From an uncultured Rikenellaceae bacterium (GTDB taxonomy: Bacteria; Bacteroidota; Bacteroidia; Bacteroidales; Rikenellaceae), in assembly GCA_910588925.1 (NCBI GenBank), contig CAJURV010000038.1, positions 1-20,236 on the forward strand: a stretch of DNA of 20,236 bases. The letters run 5' to 3'. Of this stretch, positions 7,144 through 15,822 are shown in pieces. Below the pieces are notes generated by a model. It was not told where the DNA came from, searched no databases, and worked only from the letters and a program-made list of their open reading frames with translations. The position numbers and the translations under genes were made by a program. How positions within the stretch are numbered: the first letter of the stretch is position 1; the number at the start of each line of letters is the position of its first letter.

Positions 7144-7178
7144 TTTTCTCGCTCCGGCATTATGTCGGAGCGAGAAAA
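7144..7178 (-). promoter_or_regulatory. Hairpin between the two ompH genes
   Basis: Perfect 13-bp stem, TTTTCTCGCTCCG (7144-7156) with 7166-7178, loop 9 nt, starting 3 nt after the stop of the upstream ompH gene. No long U-tract follows on the minus strand, so it may be a partial terminator or an mRNA-stabilising structure that sets different levels for the two paralogues. Confidence 0.55.
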
Positions 7179-7181
7179 CCG

Positions 7182-7694
7182 TTATTTAGTCCCCAGTCGG
7201 GCTATGACTTTGTCTGTAAGGTCGAGAGCAGGCGACTGATACACGGTGAACTTCACCACCGAGAGGTCGAAGATCATGTCGTAACCTCCTGCGGATGCCT
7301 CTGCGTTTACGGCGCTTACCACTCTGTCTTCTATGGGTTTCATGAGCGATTGCTGGTATTGGGCCAATTTACCGTCCTTCCCGAAGAAATCTTCGTTATA
7401 CTTGGTGGCCTCGCGCTCCTTTTCGACAGAGGCTTTGGATAGAGCTTCGAACTGAGCCTGCGTCAACCGTGACTGTACCGAGCGCAGACCGTCATAGGTT
7501 TTCTGCGCCTCTTCGTATAGCGATTTCACATGTTCCTGCCCCTGTTTGGCATATTTGCTCACGCTTTCGAGAGCCTGTTCGTATTCGGGTATCGCCTTGA
7601 AGATCTTTTCCGAATATACATACCCGTACTTTTGGGCGTAACCGCTCACTGAAAGGAGCGACATCGCGATCACTGCAAACAATAATTTTTTCAT
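7182..7694 (-). CDS. Skp/OmpH-family periplasmic chaperone, copy 2
   Basis: About 170 aa. I prefer the Met at 7694 (MKKLLFAVIAMSLLSVSGYAQ) over one three codons earlier because Lys-Lys then follows directly and a standard signal peptide results, with cleavage after GYA. The mature protein has the Skp pattern: a short N-terminal strand (KYGYVYSEKIF), a central lysine/glutamate/glutamine-rich coiled coil, and a C-terminal segment (GGYDMIFDLS) that closes the body domain. It is clearly diverged from its neighbour rather than a recent duplicate. It lies 224 nt downstream of bamA and has a candidate promoter in that gap. Confidence 0.87.
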   Translation of the reverse strand: MKKLLFAVIAMSLLSVSGYAQKYGYVYSEKIFKAIPEYEQALESVSKYAKQGQEHVKSLYEEAQKTYDGLRSVQSRLTQAQFEALSKASVEKEREATKYNEDFFGKDGKLAQYQQSLMKPIEDRVVSAVNAEASAGGYDMIFDLSVVKFTVYQSPALDLTDKVIARLGTK

Positions 7695-7845
7695 GTCGGA
7701 CACTTTTTCAGAAGCCGTCGGAATCTTTATCAGTCCCGCAGAATCGTCCCGTTCTCATTCCCATGCCGTAATTATGACATGAAAATCCGAAAGAAAGAGC
7801 CGCCTGTAAAGGGTTTCATCGAATCCGGACGTCTTCTCGTATTTT

Positions 7846-7876
7846 CAAATTTAAACATTCTTATCCATAAAAGCAA
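7846..7876 (-). promoter_or_regulatory. Candidate promoter for the ompH pair
   Basis: The minus strand reads TTG (7874-7876), a 20-nt spacer and TAAATTTG (7846-7853), fitting the Bacteroidota consensus. It would give a leader of about 145 nt before the ompH gene at 7694, allowing expression apart from bamA. A TATCCGA/TCGGATA stem with no U-tract lies nearby, just after the bamA stop. Confidence 0.5.
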
Positions 7877-7918
7877 TAATAATACCGTTTTTTATCCGAT
7901 CTGCTTTTCGGATAGGCA

Positions 7919-10456
7919 TCAGAATGTCTGTCCCAACGAGAAGTGTATCTGCGATCCGCCGCGCTGGTTGGTAGAGGGAATTCGGTCGAAACCGTAACCC
8001 CACTCTACGCCGAACATGCCGAGCATGGGCAGGTTTAGCCTTACGCCCACGCCCAACGAACGTTTGACATCGAACGGATTGAAGTCGCGCCATCTGTCGA
8101 ACGCATTACCGGCCTCGGCGAATATTAGGCCGTAGACGGTAGAACTGGGCTGCAACACTATGGGGTAACGCAGTTCGGCCGTATATTTGGCATATACGCG
8201 AGCCTGCTTGCCGCTATGGGCGTAGGGAGTGAGCGAATTTTCGTCGTAGCCGCGCAAACCTATCGACTCTATACCGTAGAGGTTATAGCCGGTAACGCCG
8301 TCGCCGCCCATGCTGAAGCCCTCGAACGGGGAGATCTTGTTGGGATTGTAGTGACCCAAATATCCGAATTCGGCTTTCGCCATGAATACTAGCTTGTTGT
8401 TGTTCAGCATCGGCACGAAAAAGCGGGCCATACCGTTGACCTTGTAATACTCTATCCAGCGGTAACGCTCCTGGTCGGACATGTCGGTGTTCGATTCGGA
8501 GTAGTCCTTTTTATTTTTGTCGAAGAGCGAGTAAGGCGGTGTCATGGTCAGTTTCATAGACACTTCGGAGCCTCTCCGCGGGTAGACTATCTGGTCGGTA
8601 GAGTTGCGCGACAGGGTGCCCGATATGGCTATGGTGTTGGCTATCCCGTTGCGGAACAGGAAGTAAGACCAGTCTTTCATCTTGTAGGCCTGATACGATA
8701 GCTCGCCCATTATCTGGAAGTATGGGTCGGGCCATGCCAGACGCTTACCCAAGCCCACCGAGGCGCCTATGGTGCGGAAACGGTTGTTGCTGTGTTTGTT
8801 GAAATAGGTGGCGTCCGACTCCGAAGAGAAATATACCGATACCGAGAACGGGTTGGGTTTCTTACCGCCGAGCCACGGCTCCACGAAGCTGACAGAAACG
8901 GCCTGATAATAGACGCCGTTGCTCTGAACGTTGAAACGGAGCTGTTGGTTGTCGCCGGAAGGATATGGCCGCCATGCGTGACGATCGAAGAACTTACGCA
9001 TCGACACGTTGTTGAACGACACCCCCACAGAGGCCACGAACATGCCGCCGCCCCAGCCGCCGGAGATCTCGAATTCGTCAGAATGTTGCTCCTCGAGGTC
9101 GAAACGTATATCTACGAGTTCGTCGCTCACAGGTATTATATCCGGTACTATGGCTTCTGGGTTGAAGTGGTTGAGCGAGCCTATCACGTTGAGTGTGTTG
9201 ATAAGCATAGACTGGTCGTATAGCTCGCCGGGGCGTACGTATAGCTCGCGTCGTACCACGCGGTCGTTGGTGCGGTTGTTGCCGGCTATTATGACGTCGT
9301 TGACGGTGAACTGCTTGCCCTCCACCATGCGTAGCTCTATGTCGATCGAGTCGCCTGCCACCACTGTCTCTACCGGCTCCAACGAGAATGTGAGGTGACC
9401 GTCGTTCTGGTATATGGACGATACCGTGGTGGCGCCGCTCATCACGGCCTTGCTTCCGTCTATGCCCAATCCCAAGCGGCTCTCCATGTTCTTCTTGTCG
9501 TAGACGTCGCCTTTCTTCACGCCCAGGAGCATGTCGAGATACTCGTTGGTGTATTTGGTGTTTCCCACCCACGATATGTTACGGTAGTAGTATTTCTTGC
9601 CCTCGTCTACCTTGAGCTTTATGCCTATGCGTTTGTCGTTTATATCGTAGATGGTGTCCGAAACGATCGCCGCGTCGCGATAACCGCGCCCCTGCATGTA
9701 GTCTATAAGCTCCCTCTTGGAGTTGTCTTCGTACTCGCTTCGGTTGAATTTGGCCGATTTGAACAGGTTGACGAGGCTCTTTTCGCGGGTCTTCTTCATG
9801 GCCGTCTTGAGCTTCTTCTCGGGAATATTCTCCGCCCCCTCTATTCTTACCTCGCCTATTTTTACCTTGCTTTTCTTGTCTATGTCGAAAGTGACTATCA
9901 CGAAGTTGTCGAGAAGCGAGTCGTTTTCCTGACGCACGGCTATCTCGGCGTTAAGGTAGCCTTTCTCGGCAAGATAGCGCCTGATTATGTCGGTGGAGTT
10001 TTTGAGCGCGTAGTCCGATAGCTCCGTGCGTTCTTTCAGTTTGAGACGCTTGAGTATCTCCGACTTCTCTCCGTTCTTGACCCCCTCGATGTTCCATACC
10101 GATACGCGCGGACGCTCCTTGAGAGCGATCTCCAGATAGATGTCGTCGCCCTCTATCTGTACTATGGCGCGTACGTTAGAGTAGTAACGCTGGCTCCACA
10201 ACAGTTGCAGGGCGTTGGAGATATAGTCGCCCGGAAGATAGAGGCTGTCGCCGCGATGAAGCCCGCAGGCGTTGATTATAAGCTCGGGACTGATGTGGTT
10301 GACGCCGGTGACCTTGATGTCCTTTATATTGTATTTACGCGGAGTCTCGTAATCCAATGCCGGCAGAACCGTATCGACCGTATCTCTGAACTGTCCGTGG
10401 CCCGATAGCGCAACTATCGATAGCATCACAACCAAGAGGGCTTTTATTCTATTCAT
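7919..10456 (-). CDS. bamA: BamA outer-membrane protein assembly factor
   Basis: This 845-aa protein is the central subunit of the BAM complex, which folds beta-barrel proteins into the outer membrane. A signal peptide (about 1-22) is followed by five POTRA-like repeats, with starts visible near residues 41 (YNIKDIKVTGV), 118, 196 (VKIGEVRIEGA), 288 (YYYRNISWVGN) and 384 (FTVNDVIIAGN). A 16-strand-type barrel runs from about 470 to the end. The loop-6 lid motif is LRGYDEN at 734-740, equivalent to VRGF in E. coli. The chain ends in ...HFSLGQTF, a terminal Phe as expected of a beta-signal. It follows uppS by 12 nt and precedes the two Skp-like genes. Confidence 0.96.
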   Translation of the reverse strand: MNRIKALLVVMLSIVALSGHGQFRDTVDTVLPALDYETPRKYNIKDIKVTGVNHISPELIINACGLHRGDSLYLPGDYISNALQLLWSQRYYSNVRAIVQIEGDDIYLEIALKERPRVSVWNIEGVKNGEKSEILKRLKLKERTELSDYALKNSTDIIRRYLAEKGYLNAEIAVRQENDSLLDNFVIVTFDIDKKSKVKIGEVRIEGAENIPEKKLKTAMKKTREKSLVNLFKSAKFNRSEYEDNSKRELIDYMQGRGYRDAAIVSDTIYDINDKRIGIKLKVDEGKKYYYRNISWVGNTKYTNEYLDMLLGVKKGDVYDKKNMESRLGLGIDGSKAVMSGATTVSSIYQNDGHLTFSLEPVETVVAGDSIDIELRMVEGKQFTVNDVIIAGNNRTNDRVVRRELYVRPGELYDQSMLINTLNVIGSLNHFNPEAIVPDIIPVSDELVDIRFDLEEQHSDEFEISGGWGGGMFVASVGVSFNNVSMRKFFDRHAWRPYPSGDNQQLRFNVQSNGVYYQAVSVSFVEPWLGGKKPNPFSVSVYFSSESDATYFNKHSNNRFRTIGASVGLGKRLAWPDPYFQIMGELSYQAYKMKDWSYFLFRNGIANTIAISGTLSRNSTDQIVYPRRGSEVSMKLTMTPPYSLFDKNKKDYSESNTDMSDQERYRWIEYYKVNGMARFFVPMLNNNKLVFMAKAEFGYLGHYNPNKISPFEGFSMGGDGVTGYNLYGIESIGLRGYDENSLTPYAHSGKQARVYAKYTAELRYPIVLQPSSTVYGLIFAEAGNAFDRWRDFNPFDVKRSLGVGVRLNLPMLGMFGVEWGYGFDRIPSTNQRGGSQIHFSLGQTF

Positions 10457-10468
10457 CTATACTGTTTT

Positions 10469-11173
10469 TTACTCCGTCTTACCGAACCTTCTCTTACGTC
10501 TTCCGAATTCGCACAACGCCTCGCGGAAACTCTCCTCTGTGAAGTCGGGCCACAGCACCGGAGTGAAGTAGAATTCGCTGTAGGCAGCCTGCCATAAAAG
10601 AAAGTTGCTCAACCTCTGTTCGCCGCTGGTGCGGATTATAAGGTCGGGATCGGGTATCGCCGCCGTGTAGAGGCAACTTTCCAACATCTTCTCGTCTATA
10701 TCGGAGGGCGACACCTCGCCGCCGGCCGCTTTCGCCGCGATGGCCTTTACGGCGGATACGATCTCGTCCCGGGCTCCGTAGTTGAGTGCCACCAGTAGGG
10801 TCATGCGCTCGCAATGCCCCGTCTTGCTTTCGCAATAGTCGAGCGAGCCGACGACATCTTCCGAGAGACCGACCCTGTCGCACAGGAAGCGTACTCTCAC
10901 CCCCTTTTCTATCAATGACGGCACCTCCAACGATATGGTTTTGCAAAATAGCTCCATAAGGCCGTTCACCTCGTCTTTCCGGCGTCCCCAGTTCTCTTTG
11001 GAGAAGGCATATATGGTAAGGTACTCTATGCCGGCCTTCAAGGCGGCGTTTATGGCATGGCGTACCGCCTCCACGCCGCGATAGTGCCCCTCTATGCGTT
11101 CCAAGCCGCGCGAGGTGGCCCAGCGACCGTTGCCGTCCATTATGACCGCCACATGGCGTATGCCGTTTTCCAT
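10469..11173 (-). CDS. uppS: Isoprenyl transferase (undecaprenyl diphosphate synthase)
   Basis: About 234 aa, a cis-prenyltransferase that extends farnesyl diphosphate to undecaprenyl diphosphate, the lipid carrier for peptidoglycan and surface glycans. The P-loop-like motif VAVIMDGNGRWA has the catalytic Asp at residue 13. The C-terminal part holds RTSGEQRLSNFLLWQ and YSEFYF, the diphosphate-binding and dimer-contact signatures. I chose the ATG at 11173; an upstream in-frame TTG at 11197 would extend it by eight residues but lies only about 10 nt from the expected transcription start. It has a strong own promoter and is followed by bamA after 12 nt. Confidence 0.95.
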   Translation of the reverse strand: MENGIRHVAVIMDGNGRWATSRGLERIEGHYRGVEAVRHAINAALKAGIEYLTIYAFSKENWGRRKDEVNGLMELFCKTISLEVPSLIEKGVRVRFLCDRVGLSEDVVGSLDYCESKTGHCERMTLLVALNYGARDEIVSAVKAIAAKAAGGEVSPSDIDEKMLESCLYTAAIPDPDLIIRTSGEQRLSNFLLWQAAYSEFYFTPVLWPDFTEESFREALCEFGRRKRRFGKTE

Positions 11174-11213
11174 ATCGTTAAAGTTCGAGCCGTGCAAGGC
11201 GGCTTTAAAAATG

Positions 11214-11243
11214 CAAATATAATAAATTAGCTATCATAAACAA
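11214..11243 (-). promoter_or_regulatory. Promoter of the uppS-bamA operon
   Basis: The minus strand has TTG (11241-11243), exactly 19 nt of AT-rich spacer, and TATATTTG (11214-11221), a full match to the Bacteroidota consensus. Transcription would begin about 11207 and give a leader of roughly 34 nt before the ATG at 11173. It separates uppS from nadK, whose stop is at 11418. Confidence 0.75.
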
Positions 11244-11417
11244 TTTTACGCTGAATACGCGTTCGCTTAGGAGACGGTTACGTATTACGTAAATATGGGC
11301 GGAACCTATCCGGAACCGATTGGCTGTGAGTCTTATCGTGCGGCTGAACGTGTCGAAACGCAAAGGTTGCCTGTCGCCCGATAATGATATTTTCGCTCCT
11401 CTTCAGGTAGCCGGCCG

Positions 11418-12275
11418 TCATATTATATTCGTTCCCCACATAAGTTTGCGCCTTAGCGTGGAGTAGAACGAACAATCGCTGAACTTGACAACCGAAGCCT
11501 TTCGCGGAGAACGTCTCAGTGTGAAACGGTCTCCCGATCCGGCTGCGAACGATCTGTTGTCGAGCGTGGCCGTGGCTCCCTCGCCGCGTGCGGTCACGGT
11601 AAGTTCCATCGCCGACGATGCTCCCACTATCAACGGCCGCATGGTCAGGTTGTGAGGAGCTATGGGGTTGATTATGAAAGCCTCGCACTCGGGCGACACT
11701 ATGGGGCCTCCCACGCTCATGCTGTAGGCCGTGGAGCCGGTGGGGGTCGATATTATCAGCCCGTCCGCCGAGTAGTCGGCCACTTCGAGGCCGTCTATGG
11801 AGAGCGAAACCGTCATGAGACCGACGCCGCTTTTTATGGTGAATTCGTTGAATGCGTGAGGGAAGCAGGCCTCTTTGTCGAAGCGGCCGTCCACCTCCAG
11901 CATCATGTGTTCCTCTATGGTGTAGTCGCCCGACACCATGCGTCCCAACGCCTCACGGAGCGACGAGGCATCCACCGACGAGAGAAAACCGAGACGTCCG
12001 CTGTTGATCCCGAGTATGGGGACTGTTGCACCGCGCAACTCGGCCACGCACGAAAGAAACGTGCCGTCGCCGCCGAGCGATATTATAAAGTCGACCTCCT
12101 CCGGAAGTGCCGACAGTGTGTCGTAAATATGCGGGAAAGAGGAACATGTTACGGTGTCGGCGTAATCGCGCCCGAAAAACAACCTGCAACCGCATTCGGC
12201 CGCAGCCGCCTCTAGCTCGGCGAGCAACCGGCAATCCAGATAACGTTCCGAACGGGTGTAAACCGCAATATTCAT
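11418..12275 (-). CDS. nadK: NAD kinase
   Basis: A 285-aa protein that phosphorylates NAD to NADP. Visible signatures are the GGDGT motif at residues 68-72 (SLGGDGTFLS), ILGINSGRLGFLS at about 87-99, the TPTGSTAYS motif at 177-185 and NPIAPHNLTMRPLI near 203-216; these form the nucleotide and NAD sites of the PpnK family. Length is normal. It is divergent from pdxJ across 128 nt, with a TAATTTTG -7 box at 12299-12306. About 240 nt containing the uppS promoter separate it from uppS, so they need not be cotranscribed. Confidence 0.95.
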   Translation of the reverse strand: MNIAVYTRSERYLDCRLLAELEAAAAECGCRLFFGRDYADTVTCSSFPHIYDTLSALPEEVDFIISLGGDGTFLSCVAELRGATVPILGINSGRLGFLSSVDASSLREALGRMVSGDYTIEEHMMLEVDGRFDKEACFPHAFNEFTIKSGVGLMTVSLSIDGLEVADYSADGLIISTPTGSTAYSMSVGGPIVSPECEAFIINPIAPHNLTMRPLIVGASSAMELTVTARGEGATATLDNRSFAAGSGDRFTLRRSPRKASVVKFSDCSFYSTLRRKLMWGTNII

Positions 12276-12298
12276 AATGTGATAGTGTCTGTTCGGGT

Positions 12299-12306
12299 CA
12301 AAATTA
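12299..12306 (-). promoter_or_regulatory. -7 box of the nadK promoter
   Basis: The minus strand reads TAATTTTG, matching TAnnTTTG, about 24 nt before the nadK ATG. No TTG is visible at the -33 distance, so only the -7 element is supported. Confidence 0.45.
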
Positions 12307-12360
12307 GCATATTTTTCGTCTATATTAACTATAACGGCCGTGCATTTATTGTCTTTTGAT

Positions 12361-12368
12361 TAAATTTG
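12361..12368 (+). promoter_or_regulatory. -7 box of the pdxJ promoter
   Basis: TAAATTTG matches TAnnTTTG 35 nt before the pdxJ ATG. The -33 element is not clear. It likely drives pdxJ and the abutting downstream genes. Confidence 0.5.
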
Positions 12369-12403
12369 CAGATGATTAAGAAAAGTTCTCAATAACACGG
12401 GCA

Positions 12404-13117
12404 ATGACAAGATTAAGCGTAAACATCAACAAGATAGCCACCTTGCGCAATTCGCGCGGCGGAGACATGCCATCGGTTACCAAAGCGGCCCTCGACTGCC
12501 AGCGTTTCGGCGCGGAGGGTATCACTGTACACCCGCGTCCTGACGGGCGACACATCAGATACGACGATGTGCGCGAGCTTAGCCGCATACTCTCGGTGGA
12601 GTTCAATATAGAGGGTTACCCATCGCGCGAGTTCATAGATTTGGTGTGCCAGGTGCATCCTGCACAGGTGACCCTCGTCCCCGACGCCCCTGACGCCATC
12701 ACCTCCGATGCCGGATGGGACGCGCGCGCCAACGGGCGGATGTTGAAGCAGATCGTCTCCACGTTCAAGAGCGAGGGGATACGCACCTCCGTTTTTCTCA
12801 ACCCCGATCCCGCCATGGTGCCGTACGCGGCGGATACGGGCACCGATCGCATAGAGCTATATACCGAAGGGTATGCCCGCGGATATGCAATAGACCCGCA
12901 GGCCGCCATAGCCCCCTATGCCTCTACGGCCGCCGAAGCCGTCCGCATGGGGCTGGGTATCAATGCAGGACACGATCTGAGCCTCGAGAACCTGCGTTAC
13001 TTCGCGGATCATATAGCGGGACTCGACGAGGTGTCGATAGGCCATGCGCTCATCTGCGACGCTCTCTATCTCGGCTTGGAAAATACCGTACGTCTTTATC
13101 TGAGAGAGCTCCGATAG
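12404..13117 (+). CDS. pdxJ: Pyridoxine 5'-phosphate synthase
   Basis: This 237-aa TIM-barrel enzyme condenses 1-deoxy-xylulose 5-phosphate with 3-amino-1-hydroxyacetone 1-phosphate to make pyridoxine 5'-phosphate, the last ring-forming step of the DXP-dependent B6 pathway. Diagnostic stretches are RLSVNINKIATLRN (3-16), VHPRPDGRHI (42-51) with the active-site His and Arg, the conserved FNIEGYPS (67-74, Glu70) and GLGINAGHDLS toward the C terminus. Length is typical. It starts the plus-strand group; its TAG stop directly abuts the next ATG. Confidence 0.96.
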   Translation: MTRLSVNINKIATLRNSRGGDMPSVTKAALDCQRFGAEGITVHPRPDGRHIRYDDVRELSRILSVEFNIEGYPSREFIDLVCQVHPAQVTLVPDAPDAITSDAGWDARANGRMLKQIVSTFKSEGIRTSVFLNPDPAMVPYAADTGTDRIELYTEGYARGYAIDPQAAIAPYASTAAEAVRMGLGINAGHDLSLENLRYFADHIAGLDEVSIGHALICDALYLGLENTVRLYLRELR

Positions 13118-14527
13118 ATGGCCGCACCTTTGGATAATCCCGTATTCGGGCTGATAGGCCGTACGGCGGCGGAATGCGGCGCCCGTGCATACGTCATAGG
13201 CGGATTCGTACGCGACCACTTCTTGGGCCGCCCTTGTTGCGATATAGACGTGGTGGTGACCGGTAGCGGCGTGCAGGTGGCCGAGCGTCTGGGCGAGCGT
13301 TTGGGCGTAAAGGTATCCACGTTCAAGAATTTCGGTACCGCCATGTTGCGTTACCGCGGGCTCGAGATAGAGTTCGTCGGCGCGCGCAAAGAGTCGTACC
13401 GGGCCGACTCGCGTAAGCCCGTGGTGGAGGACGGCACACTCGAGGACGATCAGAACAGACGCGATTTCACTATCAATGCCATGGCCTTTTCGCTCAATGA
13501 AGATGACTTCGGCGAGTTGGTCGACCCGTTCGGAGGTATCGACGATCTGAAGGCGGGCATCATACGCACCCCTCTCGATCCCGACACCACATTTTCCGAC
13601 GACCCGTTGCGCATGGTGCGCGCCATAAGGTTCGCAACCCAGTTGGGCATGACAGTCACCGCCGAATGTATCGAGGCCATACGTCGCAACCGCGAGCGCA
13701 TAGCCATCATATCGCGGGAGCGGATCACCGCCGAGACCGAAAAGATAATAATGTCGCAACGTCCGTCGCGCGGTTTTTTCCTTTTCGACAAAACTGGTCT
13801 GTTAGAGCTGGTATATCCCGATCTCTACCGTCTCAAAGGTGTGGAGAAGCGTGGCGGACGCGCCCATAAGGATAATTTCGTCCACACGCTCAAGGTGCTC
13901 GACAACGTGGCGGCGGCCGGTGGCGACGAGTGGTTGCGGTGGGCCGCCCTGCTGCACGATATAGCCAAGCCGCGCACCAAGTCGTGGGACGATCGTGTGG
14001 GTTGGACATTCCATAATCACGAGTTCGTCGGTGCGCGTATGGTGAAAGGCATATTCAAGGCATGGAGGCTACCTCTCGATCATAAGATGCGCTTCGTGGA
14101 GAAGATGGTGCTTCTGCATCTTCGTCCCATCGCGCTCGTGGAGGACGAGGTGACCGACTCAGCGGTGAGGCGGTTGCTATTCGACGCCGGCGACGATATA
14201 GAGCCGCTCATGACTTTGTGTCGCGCCGACATTACCAGCGGCGACGACCGTAAGGTGGCCCGCTATCTGCGCAATTTCGACACGGTGGAGAGCAAGATGC
14301 GACAGATAGAGGAGAAAGACCGCATACGCAATTTCCAGCCCCCCATATCGGGCGAGCTGATTATGCGTACCTACGGCATAGAGCCGTGCTCCGCCGTGGG
14401 GCAGATCAAAAACGCCATTAAAGACGCTATACTCGACGGCAGGATAGCCAACGATTACGACGAGGCCTACCGCCTTATGACAGAGCTGGCCGCCGAGATA
14501 ATACCCGATAAAAAGCCTCTGGCATGA
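13118..14527 (+). CDS. CCA-adding tRNA nucleotidyltransferase / poly(A) polymerase family protein with HD domain
   Basis: A 469-aa class II nucleotidyltransferase. The head has GGFVRD (28-33) and DID (42-44), the metal-binding carboxylates. RRDFTINAMAF near residue 118 is the conserved neck/NTP-recognition motif. An HD phosphohydrolase-type domain follows, with H280-D281 in LLHDIAKP. Family members add or repair the 3' CCA of tRNAs; HD-containing types may also have phosphatase or phosphodiesterase activity. CCA addition fits the tRNA-Arg in this window, which lacks an encoded CCA. A poly(A) polymerase role cannot be ruled out. It abuts pdxJ with no gap and overlaps the methyltransferase by ATGA. 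Confidence 0.92.
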   Translation: MAAPLDNPVFGLIGRTAAECGARAYVIGGFVRDHFLGRPCCDIDVVVTGSGVQVAERLGERLGVKVSTFKNFGTAMLRYRGLEIEFVGARKESYRADSRKPVVEDGTLEDDQNRRDFTINAMAFSLNEDDFGELVDPFGGIDDLKAGIIRTPLDPDTTFSDDPLRMVRAIRFATQLGMTVTAECIEAIRRNRERIAIISRERITAETEKIIMSQRPSRGFFLFDKTGLLELVYPDLYRLKGVEKRGGRAHKDNFVHTLKVLDNVAAAGGDEWLRWAALLHDIAKPRTKSWDDRVGWTFHNHEFVGARMVKGIFKAWRLPLDHKMRFVEKMVLLHLRPIALVEDEVTDSAVRRLLFDAGDDIEPLMTLCRADITSGDDRKVARYLRNFDTVESKMRQIEEKDRIRNFQPPISGELIMRTYGIEPCSAVGQIKNAIKDAILDGRIANDYDEAYRLMTELAAEIIPDKKPLA

Positions 14528-15753
14528 CACGCGCCGAGTTCGAATATCTGTCGACAAGCGAGGCCCGGTCAATGATAGAGAGCCACCTCGGCGACGATCC
14601 GCTCGAGATGGCTCTCGCCGGTATTCCCGCCGCCGTGTGTACGCAGGTGAAGTTGCTCGACAGGTGCCGCACCAAGTTGCCGGATTATTACGCCGCAAGG
14701 TGCATTATCCCGGAGGTGAGCTTCGAGCAGAGCAGCAGTCAGGCCACAGGGTCGTCGAGGCGTTATAGCGGCAGGCAGGTTCTCGACCTGACGTGCGGTC
14801 TCGGGTGCGACGCCTATTGCCTGAGCCGTAATTTCGACAGGGTGGTGACCGTGGAACGCGACGAATTGCTCGCCGATACGGCACGTTACAATTTCGGCCT
14901 GCTCGGATGCGATAACATAGAGGTGGTATGTGCCGACAGCGCCGAATATGTCCGTACGCTTACGGAGCGTTTCGACGTGGTATATGTCGATCCCGCCCGT
15001 CGTGACGAGAGACGCCGCATGTTCCTGTTGCAGGATTGTTCACCCGACGTGACCGCCATGGCTCCACGGCTCGCGGAGTTGGCAGACCGTATTGTCATAA
15101 AAGCCTCGCCGTTGTTCGACGTGGAGGAGCCCGAACGTATTTTGGGCGCTTACGGCAGGGTCGAAACAGAGACCGTATCGGTGGATGGCGAGTGCAAAGA
15201 GGTGGTGATAGAACTGACTCCTGATGTCGACGGAACATGCCCGTCTCGTTATGTTACCGTGATATCGCGTGGGGAGATAGAGCGTTACGATTTTACATCG
15301 GATGAGCTGAAAGCCGCGAAGAACAGTGGTTGCACGATGGCCTCTAAAGAGGATATTTGCGGTGGTGGGGCCGTCGGTTCGGCATTGCGTTGCCCTTACG
15401 AATATCTCCTGCTCCCGGATGCGGCGTTCGTCGCAAGCCGTACTGTGCAGGCCATAGCCGCAAGGATTGAAGGGGCTGCGCTGACTTCGCCCGCAGGGGT
15501 GATACTGAGTCGCGAGCCGTCGCCGTGGCGTGCGCTTCGGAGCTATAAGATAACGGAGTGTATGCCGTTCAAGCCTAAAGTGTTGAAGAAGGCGCTCAAG
15601 GAACGCGGGATAGCTGGTGTCACCCTAATAAAACGCGACTTTCACATGAGCGTGGAGGAGGTTCGAAAGAGGCTCGGAGTGAGAGACGGCGGCGATGCGA
15701 CGATGGTGTTGTGCGGCGATACGGTATACTGGGTAGGAGATTGCGGCGTTTAA
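14524..15753 (+). CDS. THUMP-like domain class I SAM-dependent methyltransferase (PG_1098-like)
   Basis: A 409-aa protein. The central Rossmann methyltransferase shows VLDLTCGLGCDAYCLS (86-101) for SAM binding, the acidic end of strand 2 at VERDE (110-114), CADSAEYV (137-143) and VDPARR (155-160). The C-terminal part, with PSPWRALRSYKITECMPFKPK and a following KRDFHMSVEE segment, matches the THUMP-like domain found in this Bacteroidota family. A THUMP-like domain suggests an RNA substrate, possibly tRNA, but the modified nucleotide is not known to me. Coupling by a 4-nt overlap to the tRNA nucleotidyltransferase supports a tRNA link only as inference. Confidence 0.85.
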   Translation: MTRAEFEYLSTSEARSMIESHLGDDPLEMALAGIPAAVCTQVKLLDRCRTKLPDYYAARCIIPEVSFEQSSSQATGSSRRYSGRQVLDLTCGLGCDAYCLSRNFDRVVTVERDELLADTARYNFGLLGCDNIEVVCADSAEYVRTLTERFDVVYVDPARRDERRRMFLLQDCSPDVTAMAPRLAELADRIVIKASPLFDVEEPERILGAYGRVETETVSVDGECKEVVIELTPDVDGTCPSRYVTVISRGEIERYDFTSDELKAAKNSGCTMASKEDICGGGAVGSALRCPYEYLLLPDAAFVASRTVQAIAARIEGAALTSPAGVILSREPSPWRALRSYKITECMPFKPKVLKKALKERGIAGVTLIKRDFHMSVEEVRKRLGVRDGGDATMVLCGDTVYWVGDCGV

Positions 15754-15822
15754 TGTTTGTGGGGTACGAAGTCGAGGTTGTCGTATCCTTGAAATAAATG
15801 GGGTTCATGCCCCGATAATACC

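Noticed and set aside
12857..13759. 300-codon minus-strand frame across pdxJ and the nucleotidyltransferase
   Set aside because: It overlaps two well-identified genes in antisense and reads as low-complexity shadow sequence.
15800..15813. GGGG-TTCATG-CCCC hairpin before sbcD as a riboswitch or regulator
   Set aside because: A 4-bp stem is too short to support a claim; noted only in the sbcD entry.
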